Positions 22,578 to 34,533 of a stretch of 56,000 nucleotides of DNA are shown in pieces. Within the stretch, counting starts at the first letter, position 1; each line of letters begins with the position of its first letter. Under the pieces are notes generated by a model, which saw only the letters and a list, made by a program, of their open reading frames with translations, was not told the origin of the DNA and ran no database searches. The position numbers and the translations under genes are program-made. This DNA comes from Cryptomeria japonica (lineage: Eukaryota; Streptophyta; Pinopsida; Cupressales; Cupressaceae), in assembly GCF_030272615.1 (NCBI RefSeq), contig NC_081408.1:401853889-401909888 (forward strand), in the 5' to 3' direction.

Positions 22578-24313
22578 TGAGTGAGGAAACTAGCCTTGTG
22601 TCGGCCTATTGTGGAAATTTAATTTAATTTATGACAAGCAAGTATAAAAGGAGGTCATCAATTAGAATCTAATCATAATCTTGGTCCTTCAAGGCTAGAT
22701 CTATTACATTCAATCCCTCCCTAATGTAATGGTGAATAAAGTAATTTAGTGATTTTATTATCTTAATTTAACCCTAACCCTAATTTTTCACCAATACAAT
22801 ATGTAACTTGACACAATTGTTGAGTAAAAAGACATTCTTCAATAATAACATTCACCATACATACTAGATCAATGAGTCCCCCCCTTGTGAGAGTTTGTCT
22901 TTAATATTTGCAGTAATGTATAATGGTCCATCAAGTGCAACGATAGTCTCACTAAGATCGAAGGTGATGTATAATTATAGTTTATTTTTTAGGTTTTTCA
23001 ATGAGGTTCACAATATTATTGGACTCTACACTAAAGTCATTGGGAAATAGTGCAAGTAGCTTAGACTCAACACTATTATTGTACTCTACACTAAAGGATG
23101 TTGCTATTTACTAAGTTGCTATTAGTTTTATGCCCAAAGTCATCCTATATACTCTAGTCGGTTTATACTACTGAAAATTCCAGTCGGTAAATACCAAGGC
23201 TACCGGTGTTGGTTACAGAAGAGAGACAAGTCACCGAGATGATATACACCAATCTATGAACCAAGACGAATACAGAATGTCTACCGAGTAAGGTTAATAT
23301 GTCTACCAAGCAGCAAAGAAGGTATACCGAGTTAATCTGAACCGAGTGGAAACATGTTACCAGATTCAATGAACCTGGACACACATGTGAAACATGCTAC
23401 AAGATTTGAGAAGATGAAACCATTATTACATAGGAAATTGTATTTAAAGATTTTTTATGATTTTGAGGAAGAATACCCAATGAAATAATTTCTATGTTTA
23501 TTCATTCAATAAAACATGTTTGTATGATTGAAGCATGAACAGATCACCATCTCAGAGATCTATATAAACAGAATGATTTGAGTATTTGAGACATGATATG
23601 GAAAATCAAGAGAGAATATACGAAGTGATGATATAGTGATGAAAGAAGATTGACAGAGATATTCAAAGGTTACTGAGAAGGTTTCAGAGAACAGTTTAAG
23701 GGATAGAGTATATAGAAGTGGTTACCGAGTTTATTTATCAATTACCGAGGAATGTTATGAGCAAGGTAATTTTATATTGAGTGCATAGAGTCTTCTATAA
23801 CACTTCAGATGTGAAGTTGTAGATATTTTGTAAATATTTTGATTGAATTATTAAGTTGTGTCAGAAACCTTTAATAGGGTAAAAGACTCTAATAAAGTCT
23901 ATAAATTGTAAAGCCTTTAACCAGGTGCAACATTTTGTAGAAATGTTTGTAAAATCCTTTAGAAAGGTAGATCTAAAGATCTTTATACTCCTAACAGGGT
24001 AAGCTATCAGAAATAGTTAAACATGTAGCTCTAATTGAGCAATCTTGATTATTGCAGTAGTGAAGTTATGGGTGCCATCCCCACGACAATTTTTCTCTCT
24101 AACCAAGAGTTTCTGTGTGACCAAAAATATTTGTGTTATGGAGTGAAATATTGATGGATGTCATTTCTATGATTATGTTTCAGTATTATATATTTATGAG
24201 ATCAGCAATACTTAGTTTGTGTTTATCAGTAAAATTGTTTTTCAAGAAAAGTTTAATGTATTGATTCACCCCTCCCCTCTCAGTACATTAGCTTTCCAAG
24301 TCAAACCTAACAA
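22578..24313 (+). repeat. 3' LTR of the pol-less element
   Basis: Full-length partner of 16049-17785, ending CCTAACAA before TTTGG. The sequence just upstream (AAGTGTAGAAAGCAATTCC) is a poor polypurine tract, which is odd for a 3' LTR. Differences from the first copy are a few percent by eye and include several CG-to-TG or CG-to-CA changes. Confidence 0.75.
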
Positions 24314-24329
24314 TTTGGTGAATATAGGA

Positions 24330-26453
24330 AGGTTTTGATTAGGATGTGCTAGGGATTTTCTCCTCTTTCAGTCACACCATCTATAGATATAATATTGTTA
24401 TCAATAAGGCCTTAAATCCTATATCTCAACTTATAACACTTCTCAATATCATGACTTGCTTGACGATGTTATAGGCAATTTAAGTCCTTGTGGTCAAAGG
24501 AAGGTGTTAGAGGCCTAGAGGTATCTATAGGTTTGATGAGAGGAAGTTGCAACACATTATCATTAATCAACCTCAAGATTATACTATGAAAAAGCTTCAA
24601 AAGAGGACTTAATTATTTTCTTAAGTATTTTGATAAAGGGGCCACACCTAGTGTTGTGGTTGCCACTTATGTGTTGATGTTGTTGAAAGAGTTATCATTT
24701 ATCTTGATGAAACCTTTGTTGTGTTTGTTGAATTTTGGAAATGATTATTGAGTTCTCTCATTCTTATCAACTATATCCATTGAAGGAGATGATTCAAATT
24801 AGCTCACTTGAAGTTGATAGTTTTTTTTTGTTTTTTTTTGCATTTGTCATAGACATATCCTTGTGACTCATCCCAATGTTTTCCACCAGACCTTGCCTTG
24901 GGCTCACTTTTTGTTGAGTTGGGGTTTCAATGGGGCCAGAGGAGGTAAGACCAATCCCCTATAGATGTGTGCAATATATTGCAAACCACACACGTCCATT
25001 TAATCTAGCCACTAAGAATTAACCTCGAGACATATATGGGAAGAATGCAAAGCCCTTAGCCAATGACCTTGCCCATGTGAGCTCACTTGAAGTTGATAGT
25101 TATGAGGTACTGCACACAATTACATGAAAGAGGTAAGTTCAAAAAATAGAAGCTTATCTCTAATATCCTTTTGCAAATTAATAATGAAAATTCTTTGAAC
25201 ATCATGATCAGGCACATGATAAGAAATTTGTGAATGTAAATGTTTATATCTACAAATAAAATTAATCACTTTTTCTTGAAATCTTTGGTTACAATGAATC
25301 AAATTAGTCAAAGTAATTTTAGGACCAATGTTATATTGAAACTGTTGAATGAAAGAATTAGCCAATTGTTGAAAATAAGTGATGGAATAAGGTGGTGAAT
25401 AACAAAACCATTGCAAAGCTTTATCTCTAAAGGTTCGAGTAAATAATTTTTTCATGATTCTTTGATCATGAGATAAATCACAAGGTTTGAAATGTCTTCA
25501 CATGAGTCAAGGGGTCACCTTTTTCATTGTATAATTTTAATTGAGATATTTCCACATTCTTATGAGCAACCGCACAGAAAATCTCATCAAATAGTGGGCT
25601 TGCTACATCACTAATGAGAATATTGAATTTGGATTGGGCTAAAGAAGTCAATTGTTGTTATAAGGATGAAACACTTTGGGCTAGGTTATTGATAGTGGAT
25701 TCAGTGGATGGATTAAAATTAGACATATTGGATTGTGATGGGGTAATGTTTGTAGGTAATTGGAGGTTGAGAATAAGGAGGGGGGACATTATGGTATGTT
25801 GGTATAGGAGATGGTTGAAAAACAAATGGAAGACTCATAGAAGGAGGTAAGCACAAATATTGATTAGTAGGATTTAACCCATGACTAACATGCATAGGAT
25901 TAACACTTTGTGTATAGCTATTCATGATAGGAGGTGTATATATAGGCACACTAGACAAGGATGTAGGCATATCGATGGAATGCTCAACTTGACTAGTAGT
26001 ATGAGAATAACCAAGAGCTTTGGCATAACTTTTAATAGGCATAACACTGGTATCAATAATTTGAGCAATTCCACACAACACTTCCACACCTATCACATCA
26101 CTTTGAATCATTCTCTTAAAATATTTGATCAAGGGGATTACCGCACTATTCGAGTGTTCCTAACCCATCCATTGTTCAAGCCTATCCAACTCATAGTCAA
26201 GCTTCCCCAATTGATTAGTAGTAACGCTAGTTAGAGAGTCATCGTCCTCATAATGAGAAGTGTGAGGTGATTGGGGCTCCATGATGTTAGGTATGTCATG
26301 TGTTGAATTATAGGAAATACCAATACTCACATGGAATAGGTAATTCAACTTGGGCTGCATATCCTTGATATTTAAACTTTGGGAAGCCCTAAATCTATAA
26401 CTTCTCACCAGAATATTGGATGTAGGATTAAGGGTAACAAAAATAATGCACAA
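24330..26453 (-). pseudogene. Tat-like gag remnant
   Basis: Minus-strand text begins near 26453 and keeps one frame to 25719 with a TAG at 26160-26162. It then shifts frame, giving the gag core at 25455-25120: RTFRDKALQWFCYSPPYSIT, NSFIQQFQYNI and RYKHLHSQISYHVPDHDVQR. These parallel the gag of the element at 9546-12095 (QAMEWFSQLPPGIKSW, EAFIQHFSYNI). Beyond the SINE, near 24400-24470, a decayed zinc knuckle reads HRQASHDIEKCYKLRYRI. It is broken by frameshifts, stops and the SINE, so it is clearly non-functional. Confidence 0.65.
24823..25079 (-). mobile_element. SINE with 22-bp target duplication and poly(A) tail
   Basis: The 22-bp string at 24801-24822 (AGCTCACTTGAAGTTGATAG plus TT) is repeated exactly at 25080-25101. 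The 257 bp between them end, on the minus strand, in an A-rich tail (plus-strand T9 G T9 G at about 24821-24840). Near the 5' end on the minus strand TGGCTAAGGGC resembles a polymerase III A box, and GAGGTTAATTC about 35 bp later a weak B box, as in tRNA-derived SINEs. Long exact duplications plus an A tail are the signature of LINE-mediated retroposition. Confidence 0.75.
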
Positions 26454-26809
26454 AGAGGGAATCTTGAATGCAAAGATTTGAAATCACAATATGATGATTA
26501 AACAATGCACTTTTTTGGTAAAATGATTGATTAATCAATGAATTAATCAATTTAAAATATAAAATTGAACACTAGACACTTCTAAATCTGAAAAATAACA
26601 TGCCATAACAATTATATCTGAGCATATAATTAAAAAATTATGCAACCCACAATTTAGGAGAATAAAATAGGATTTTTATGAATGAACCTCTAAATTTGTG
26701 TGCATATATGATATATGAGTGAAAATATGGGTGATTAAATGCATACAAATTAGATTTGAGACTACAAATCTAAAATACTACAAATGTAAGAATGTTGGAT
26801 TCACCAAAA
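26454..26809 (-). other. Leader of the truncated Tat-like element
   Basis: AT-rich, non-coding. It starts with a TTTTGGTGAATCCAACA primer-binding-type sequence directly after the LTR end, comparable with TTTTGGTGAGCCTGATG after the LTR at 31319-32511. Nothing else is recognisable. Confidence 0.5.
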
Positions 26810-28139
26810 TGTAAAGGTGGGGAAATGGAAATAGGGTTACACAAGATTAGCTATGTAAACTAGGAAAACACCTATTTCACATACCATTACATTCAAAAGG
26901 GAAGTAAACCTAATAGACCAACCTCAATTATTCAGAGAAGAGGATTGGATGCTGATTAGATTTTTTTTTTTTTTTTGGGAGTTTAATTGAAATTGTTTTT
27001 GAATTAGAATTAAATTGCAATGCTATATCCAGGACAAACAATGAGAAATTGACATAAAAGAACAATAATAGAGTTTCAAATATCATGCAGAGCTATAAAA
27101 TGAGAACTGAGAATGGAAAATAGATTAGAACCTAGGATAGAAAGTTCAAGAAAAATTGTCGAGACCAAGGAGTGAACCATCCTAGTCCTCAAAATTCTAG
27201 AGGCAAACAAACTTGATGTTTTTCAGATTCAGATGATGCACAAAATCTACTATAAAAATATTGTCATAATTTTTGGTACCAAGGGGGGCCAACCATCCCA
27301 TTCCTTTTCTTTTTGTGCCTTTGAAAGTTGAGTTTGATTGTTGTCATTTACTCTACCATTTTCCTTTCTTGCAGCTCTTGAGACAATTTCTTGTACACAG
27401 AATGACAAAAATAGGTTTTTTGATGGGGGTTTGCCTAGGTCAAACCTCATTTAGCAATTAACCTTGAAATTGAAATGATAATTAAATAATGGAATTGAAT
27501 TAGAATGATTTCCTTTTGAGCAAAATGCTACATCTGATCTGAAAATGCTTGAAATTAAACCTAATACTTTGATGAAGCTTGCTTGAATCTTCACTCAAGG
27601 ATTTAGGATGCCATGTAGATTGTCTTCATAGAATGTTGATCATGAATGCCATCTTGAATTCTTGAACATGACCTCTCCTTCAATTCTTGATGAGTGCTTG
27701 ATTTCTTTCTCACTTAGGCTTGAATTTTCTAGAGTGCAATTGAGATCTTGATAGAGGCTCTTGTATTGAAAGGCTACAAAATGAAGGGGGTAGGCTTCCT
27801 TTTATACCTAAACGTGCATTGTGTTTGAATTTTTGGAGTAGGAAAACATAGAGCTATATTTCTTGCCCACATGAGGTGACCATGGAGGGGTCCTATTTTG
27901 GGTCCTGATTGGGAGGGTCGGGGCATCCTGTTCCTGAGCCAAGAATAGGGTGCCCAGAGCATCCTAGTCTTGTCAATCAGGATTCAAAATTGGATAGGGG
28001 ATAGATAAGGATTTGAAGATGTAGAATTCAAGAGGGTGTGAGTAGAATCAAAGTAGGCAGTGAGCACTAAAGTTTGAAATGCCAAGGTGAGGCCTAGGTG
28101 AGGATGAAATTGCATAAGGATACAATTTATGATGCTACA
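26810..28139 (-). repeat. 5' LTR (minus strand) of the truncated Tat-like element
   Basis: On the minus strand it begins TGTAGCATCATAAATTGTAT and ends CCACCTTTACA before the primer-binding-type sequence. A TATAAAAGG box lies near 27808 (minus). Start, end and the box match the LTRs of 31319-32511 and 36894-38099 in wording and order. A T18 tract at about 26961-26978 lies inside. No 3' partner is present. Confidence 0.65.
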
Positions 28140-29481
28140 ACTCCAATTACATGATAATGGCTTACAAATCAATGAGAGAATAACCTTTTGGGTAGAGGCA
28201 ATATTAGATGAAGGAATGTTGTAGTTCCATATAAGGAAATGATAGTTTTTAAGGACAGATTCCAACATAGATTAAAATATGAATAGTCATATTCAAAATG
28301 GAAGATAGTATCCTAAGCATGGAAGAAGACACAGGTATAAAATGAAGTGGTAAGTTTTTTTTTAGACTCTCAAGTATTTTTTGACATGTGTAAAAGGACC
28401 GACCCTATTGGATAGATATGAATTCAAACAATAGTTACAAGCCTTAATCACTCAGTTTCAAGTAGTTTGAGGGGTCTTTACTGCCCAAAAATAGTTTCAT
28501 CCAACTCAAGAAACTTTGGAGGCTTGTTGAAAACTTTTAGAAGATAGTTGATTTGATGGATGAAGTAGATACATTATGGAGAGAATCTAGGGAAAATGGG
28601 TGAGCTATTCATGTGATGGAGAAAATTTAGGGAGATAGTTTTGACCATTTTCAAGGCAATTCCAGGTATCTAGGAATTGTTTGAGTAACTTCTTCAAAAA
28701 ATGGGTCAATGGAGTAGACTTAAATGCATCTTCCCACCATTTTGGAGAATTTTGAAGACCTTGAAAAGAGGGACACATCAGGTGGACACCTAGGAGGTTT
28801 TTGACCAAGTAAATGGATGAACACTTCTTTTTTTTTGTTTTTTTAGTTGGTTAGCTATTGTACTTTAAAAGGACAATACTAGGCCTCTTTAGAGTTTAGT
28901 TATTTCTTTCTTCTGCTTAATATTGTAGTTGTTCTCAAGCTCTTTGATCAAAACACGGTCTTATAACTCAGAAACCATCACTTTGTGATTGAGGCAACAA
29001 CTGTAATTTTTATTTTTCAAGCAATGTCAAGTAATTTTCAAAGCATGTCATTGTAAAAACACCTTCTTTCAATAAAAATAAGTAATTATATTCCCTATAA
29101 TAGCCTTCTCTTTATGTGTACTATTGTATTCGATACAATGTTTATGTAATTTTCTTGAAATCATTAAGTGAACATTTGAGCTGCGACACATCAAAATAGA
29201 AAAAACACAAGTATATTCATGTAGGTTGCTAGTTGCGTAGGGTAAAAATTAGTCTTATAGTTGTGAAAACTCTTTTTTTCCTTTTAAGAACCATGGAAAA
29301 ATTAAAACCTTCTTGCAAAATATTTATGTATGGATGTATGTAATGCTTTGGTTGTGAAAAATCATCTAAATAGTTGAAAATTATGCATCAAACAATTATA
29401 TGAGTCTCAACAACAACTTGGTGCATCACCTTAGTATAATTTTCATTTTCAGACACTCCTTCCCCTTTTCCATTGAAAGCC
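28140..29481. other. Intergenic sequence, no feature recognised
   Basis: AT-rich sequence with a T-run near 28829-28846 and TATA-like words. The short open frames have no protein-like text. It could hold an old LTR but I could not find a partner. Confidence 0.5.
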
Positions 29482-29486
29482 AGTAG

Positions 29487-30218
29487 TGTAGACACCTAAA
29501 ATTGTCCTAGCCTAATTAAATAAATATTTTATTTATTTAATTACTTTATCCTAAGCCTTATATTAATTAAATAGATCTTTATCAATTTAATTAATCCACT
29601 AAGCCTTTTCTAGCCTTTCCCTATTTAAATAAATATTTTCTTATTTAAATTATCATTTTATTTATTTAATTTGCCCCACCTCTTCTATTAATTAAATATC
29701 TCTTTATTTATTTAATTAATTCATTAGATTTTTCCCTCCATGACAAGTGTCATTCATCTCTTAATTTACCTTTAACCACCTCTCTAATATTTTCCTATTT
29801 TGTATACCTACCTTCTAATATGAGCTAACCATTTATCCCTCCACTTCTCAATCTAAGCCCTCAGTTTCTAGGGTTCTCTCTATAAAAGAGACCTCTCCCT
29901 CTCTCTTTCCATATGAATAAAGTGATCAAGTACCCAAACTCTATCGAATTAAATACTCAACCACTATCCATTTGCCATTGAGCTCTTGTGCACATGCAAA
30001 TTCTAAGAGCAATTACATCAAGCAAGATCAATGGAGATAGGAGGACAATAAAGACAAGGCCTTGGAGCATGTGAATGGTATAATATTTCTTTATTTTATG
30101 TTTTGTATGTTACTTGTTTATTCTTGGTTTTATGTTAGATTCATTGTAGGATTAGGGTTTTAGTGGTTGATTCTCTTACGTATTACAATAATTTTAGTTT
30201 CCCAATCTAGAATAAACA
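29487..30218 (+). repeat. Solo LTR with perfect AGTAG target duplication
   Basis: Begins TGTAGACACCTAAAATTGTC and ends AATAAACA. AGTAG precedes it (29482-29486) and follows it (30219-30223). It shares start, AT-rich palindromic U3, a TATAAAAGAG box at 29881 and the phrase GAGCTCTTGTGCACAT with the LTR at 14404-15192. No internal region adjoins it, so it is the product of recombination between the two LTRs of a former Tat-like element. Confidence 0.85.
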
Positions 30219-30223
30219 AGTAG

Positions 30224-31313
30224 TTTAGAATTAGTTTTGCATGATTAAGACCAAGAAACAACCTTATCTACACATCCATCTTCATTATAGGCACAACCTA
30301 GAGATGTTCCCATGTGCCAACGAGTGGTAAGGTTAATAGCTTAATCAGGGGTGCAACTTTGTTGATAACACAAAGAAATTAAGATCAATTATATAATTAA
30401 AAATTAAGAATAATGTTGCAAGAGGGAAATTTGATTTTTGAAAATGATTTAGAAGAATAATGCTAGTTTAATAAAAAATACATTTTATTTTTAATTAATT
30501 TAGAAGAATGATTAGTAAAAATGTTGTTCATAAGCATTGGACAATTTTTAGTATCAACATTTTACCCCTCTTTGAGATAATGTGATTTAGTGTTGTTTCA
30601 AAGAAAAATTTAAAAAATAGTTTCAATTATTTCCCTAGCACACTCTAGTGACACCAAGATAACATGGTGCCCCCTCAATAAATTGCTCAAAAAATCTAAA
30701 ATTTGAGACCATTTTGTCAATAGGCTAATTTTGTGTGTTAGGCTAGCTAGACATCAAAAAATAAGGTCACTAGGTCAATATGTTATCATAGAAAGTGTTC
30801 GAATGTAGATTCAATTAAAAAGTGTGCTAGGGGGTCCAGTAAGTCTATGAAGCCCTACATATAGCCCATTTGGGTCCCAAACTTCTCAATTTCGCTTGTT
30901 TGGTTTAGAAGTTTTAGAGGAAAGGAGTGAGATGAAGGAGATTTGCAATGAATCTATGAATGAAATTCCACACGGAGATCATAAATAAGCATGAGTGTGC
31001 ACCTATGAATGGCCTACATATTCAAATTTCCTAGTGTGTACCTCTTATTTTGTTATTTTTCAATGCCCGCCAAAATACCTTAGAGAAATATACCCATCTA
31101 ACATGCAAATAGAGATTAAAAAAAAATTAATACTCTAATGCATCACACATTTAGCTCAAATAACCACCTAACATTTATTCTAACATCATCTAATTATATA
31201 CATAATCAAATCTAACATGATCATAAGAATATAAGTACGCAAGCAGAAATAAACAACATCTCATAACTATCATCATTCCCTAGGGTATCTCAATGTCATT
31301 ACTAACTTAACAT
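30224..31313. other. Intergenic sequence, no feature recognised
   Basis: AT-rich with no protein-like frame. It is the left flank of the 31319-38099 element and continues in character after 38105. Confidence 0.5.
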
Positions 31314-31318
31314 AGAAC

Positions 31319-32511
31319 TGAAGTGTCATAAAATTGCAACCCTAGCAATTTTAACCATATTTGAGGTCCTCACCTTGGCAACAACATCTTCCTTCCCAAC
31401 TGGGACTTCTCTCTGCATTTCCATCTCGAACCTCTGCTTGTTTAAGCCCTGAGATGGCCTCAGAACCCTGCCCGAACCCCAAGATAGGGAAGGATAGGGG
31501 CATGGTTCCCTTGTCCCCCCTAGGACAATAGTGTGGCACCCCTATCCCCCACTCTTAGGGTGGCCCCAAGATAGGTCCCTTCGGTCCCATTTGCATTTTG
31601 GGATTCCAAATCTCCCCGATGTCGGCCTCTGGTGAGATGAATTAACTCTTTGAGGCATGTATAAAAGGAAGTTAGTCTTCTCATTTGTAGAGATAAAAGG
31701 GGTAGAGGATGAAATATACACAAAATACACGATAGGCGAAGTTCAAGAATTCAAGTCTTCAAGCATCCATCAAGTCTTCTTCATTCATCCATTGGAGCAA
31801 TATTTACAACATTCATTTGCAAGCATATGTGTGTGTTAGGGTTTTGTCATGTTACATGCTATTTCATGCAACATTTGTGATTACATTCAAGAAGCAAAGC
31901 AACCATCATCAACAAATTGTATTTTTACAAGGTATACATTTCCATTGTTTACATTCAAGCATTTGCAATTACTTTCTTTCAAGGTTGATTCCTCAACCGA
32001 GTTTGACTAAGGCAAACCCCTATCCACAACCCCTCCTCCCTTCTTTTTTCTATGTAGGTTACAGGTGTGCAGCTATATTTTTAGATCTAGACTTCATTCA
32101 CAGAGGCAAAAGAACCCTTTTCATTTCATGGATTTTTCGGAGGACCATGGACACTTTCAGCATGGTCCCGACAACTTTTCTTCAAATTTACAAGGCAGAT
32201 CCGCTCCAGTCTAAATATCTCATATCCGAAGTTACAACGCGATCCCGACTTGGTAGCTCCTCATTTCACTCATTTTATCTCTCTTTTCTACATAGTCAAC
32301 AAGTCAACTTTCTCATTTACAAAAGAGGGTAAATCGCACTTCAACCCTTCCAATCCACTTGGAACTCACATCCTTGTTTCCCTTGGATTTGGATCTAGTC
32401 TATTCAAGCCCCTCTTTTGAATGTAAAGTTCCTCCAAGCAAAAATCATCCTAGTGGCTTCCTTTCTCTCTCCTAGGTGGGGAGTCACTAGGATCCAATAT
32501 TCCACTTTACA
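31319..32511 (+). repeat. 5' LTR of the 31319-38099 element
   Basis: 1193 bp with a TATAAAAG box at 31660-31667 and pyrimidine/G-rich blocks (for example CCCCTATCCCCC) upstream of it. The open frames inside it are not genes. Confidence 0.85.
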
Positions 32512-33379
32512 TTTTGGTGAGCCTGATGTCTTACACATTAATTTTGAATTCTCATTATTAGATCTGATTAAGTGCAATTTGAATTTCAAATTTCATTTCC
32601 AAGTTTGATTTATTTGCAAATTTTAGAGGTTAATTGCATCAAAACCCTAATTTTTTATTTTGTGAACATTAAACTTGTGAAGTGCAAAATTTTAATTGCT
32701 TGTTTCAGATCTAGTTTTTATTTCAAAATTACAATTCAAATCTGCCATTTTATTCTAAAAATTCAGTGGTTAAATAGAAAAACCCTAATTTTCAAGATCC
32801 TTTGAATTTTTACCTTTCACTACCAATTTGATCGATCTAGACATCTCCAAATCAACTATTTTTTTGGATTTTGCAATAAAATCATAATATCTATAATCTC
32901 TGAAAATTTCAGAAAAAGTTGGTCGGACTGTGTGCACTTTCAGCACAGTCCCTGGTTTTTTTCTCAAAGTTTCGGGAGATGGAATTGACTGTAGTTTTCT
33001 ACTTAAATCCAAAAAATTGGTGTACTTTATTAATTTTAACACCTCCTAAGGTCGAACACAAATTCAAATTTTATATTAATTTTCATAAAAAGGTCCTAAT
33101 TTTAGATCTTTTCTAGCAAATTAAGATACTTTCAATGGCAATTAATCAATTGGATTTACTTGCTCTTTCACATATGATTACATTGTTTTTCACTTATATT
33201 TACTACAATCATGTGTCGGATAAGGGTTTCTTTCATTTCCTGTTACTTCTCTTCATTCATAGCACTTGGTCATATTGTGTTATTAGGATTTCCAAATTAT
33301 TTCTTTTCAATTAGATCTTAAAGCTTTCATGTATCATTTATGTTGCATTATGGTGATGTTGTTAATAAAATGCATTTCC
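32512..33379 (+). other. Leader of the 31319-38099 element
   Basis: AT-rich non-coding DNA that begins with the primer-binding-type sequence. I see no protein-like frame or repeat. Confidence 0.5.
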
Positions 33380-34533
33380 TATGTTAATCACCTTAAAGGT
33401 TTTGTAGATCCTAAACCCAAAGATCCTAACCCTTGTACCTCTCCTAGGGTATCTTGTGTGGATGAGATGAGACCTCATGCTTTAACCAATGCCCTCTTTA
33501 AACAAGTGCAAGCATTGGAAAGTGACAAGCACCCATCTTCTTCTACACGTACCCTTGAGCAAGGGGGAAAAATCAAAACATTAACATTATTACATCTTTA
33601 GATCCTCCTTATTCTCCTAAGACTTATCTTCAACATCAAAGCATATATAGGGAGGATGATGTCATTCATTTTATTCATGATCTCTCCCCTCGCATATAAA
33701 TAACTAAAAATGAGCTTCTAGATGATGAAGATGTTCATCCCAAATCCCCCACAAAGGATAAGCTTGATAAAGGAAAGGAGATTATCATTTCACATGATAC
33801 TCCTTCATCTACAAATCCTTTTCTTCCCCCTTATACATCTGATTTCCAAGAAATTCATGATCCTATTCCTCCATCTAGTCAATTGCAATATTCTTATAGT
33901 CGTGGCTTTCATATAATCACAAAATAAGGTTTTAATGGACAAGGAATTGGGAAATTTGAGCAAGGAATTTGTGTCCCTATAAATCTTCCTACACAAACTA
34001 CTACAAAGAGCCTAGGAAATTATGCTCCTCTTTCTATAGATGAACTCCTTAGGCTCCAAAAATTTGAAAATTATCTTAAAAGACAACAAATCAAAAGAAC
34101 CCGCAAGAATGCTTCTTCTTCAAAACGTCCTTTTTGTTCATTTCATCAAACTCATGACCATAATGTTGATGATTGCCTTGGTTTTCAAAAATCTATTCAA
34201 CATGGCATCGACAGTGGCAAAATTAGAATTTTGGATGATAAACCGTCTTCTTCTCCTTTATGTCAAGATGATATTTATCATCCTGAAAGACTAGCTGCAA
34301 GAATCTTTTGGAGATTGAAATATGATAGGAACATTTCCTTTCCTCCTCAAAATAAAAATAAGAATCTTAAACTAGTGAAAGGTATTGAATATTATATTTT
34401 TTGTGATTCACATTCACATTATTTGGGGAAATGTTATGCATTTAAGCAATTTGTTCAAAATCAATATGATCTTGCACGAATTTCTCTTACAATAGATTTA
34501 GTTGTCTTCCTTGACATCAAAATCGTGCCTTAG
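33380..34533 (+). pseudogene. Gag-like remnant with G-patch and two knuckle-like motifs
   Basis: A short frame to 33601 (DPKPKDPNPCTSPRVSCVDE) is followed, after a shift, by a continuous frame from 33601 to 34533 with two TAA stops. It contains GFNGQGIGKFEQGICVPI, a G-patch-like motif, then FCSFHQTHDHNVDDCLGFQK, and later FCDSHSHYLGKCYAFKQFV. Both latter motifs resemble the atypical C-x2-H...C knuckles of Tat-type gag. There is no protease or RT. A G-patch and gag-type knuckles without pol suggest a deletion derivative of a Tat-like element. Confidence 0.55.

Larger units (their letters stand above)
16049..24313 (+). mobile_element. Pol-less LTR element with multi-zinc-knuckle gag and a second ORF
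   Basis: Two direct repeats of ~1737 bp (16049-17785 and 22578-24313) flank a 4.8 kb internal region. A TTGGTATTAGAGCC primer-binding site directly follows the first repeat. The flanks TTTGG (16044-16048) and TTTGG (24314-24318) form a perfect 5-bp duplication. The internal region carries a gag-like ORF and a second unknown ORF but no protease, RT, RNase H or integrase that I can see, so it must depend on another element's enzymes. The tRNA-iMet-type primer site is common in Ty1/copia and in some Ty3 elements, so the superfamily is undecided. Confidence 0.75.
24319..28139 (-). mobile_element. Truncated Tat-like element: 5' LTR, leader and gag
   Basis: On the minus strand an LTR (28139 to 26810) is followed by a short leader and a decayed gag that ends at the boundary of the pol-less element at 24313. 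Protease and all later domains are missing. The LTR belongs to the same family as those at 31319 and 36894. A SINE is inserted near the 3' end of gag (24823-25079). Confidence 0.65.

Noticed and set aside
31817-32332. 171-codon ORF
   Set aside because: Lies wholly inside the 5' LTR, and the 3' LTR counterpart is broken; not a gene.
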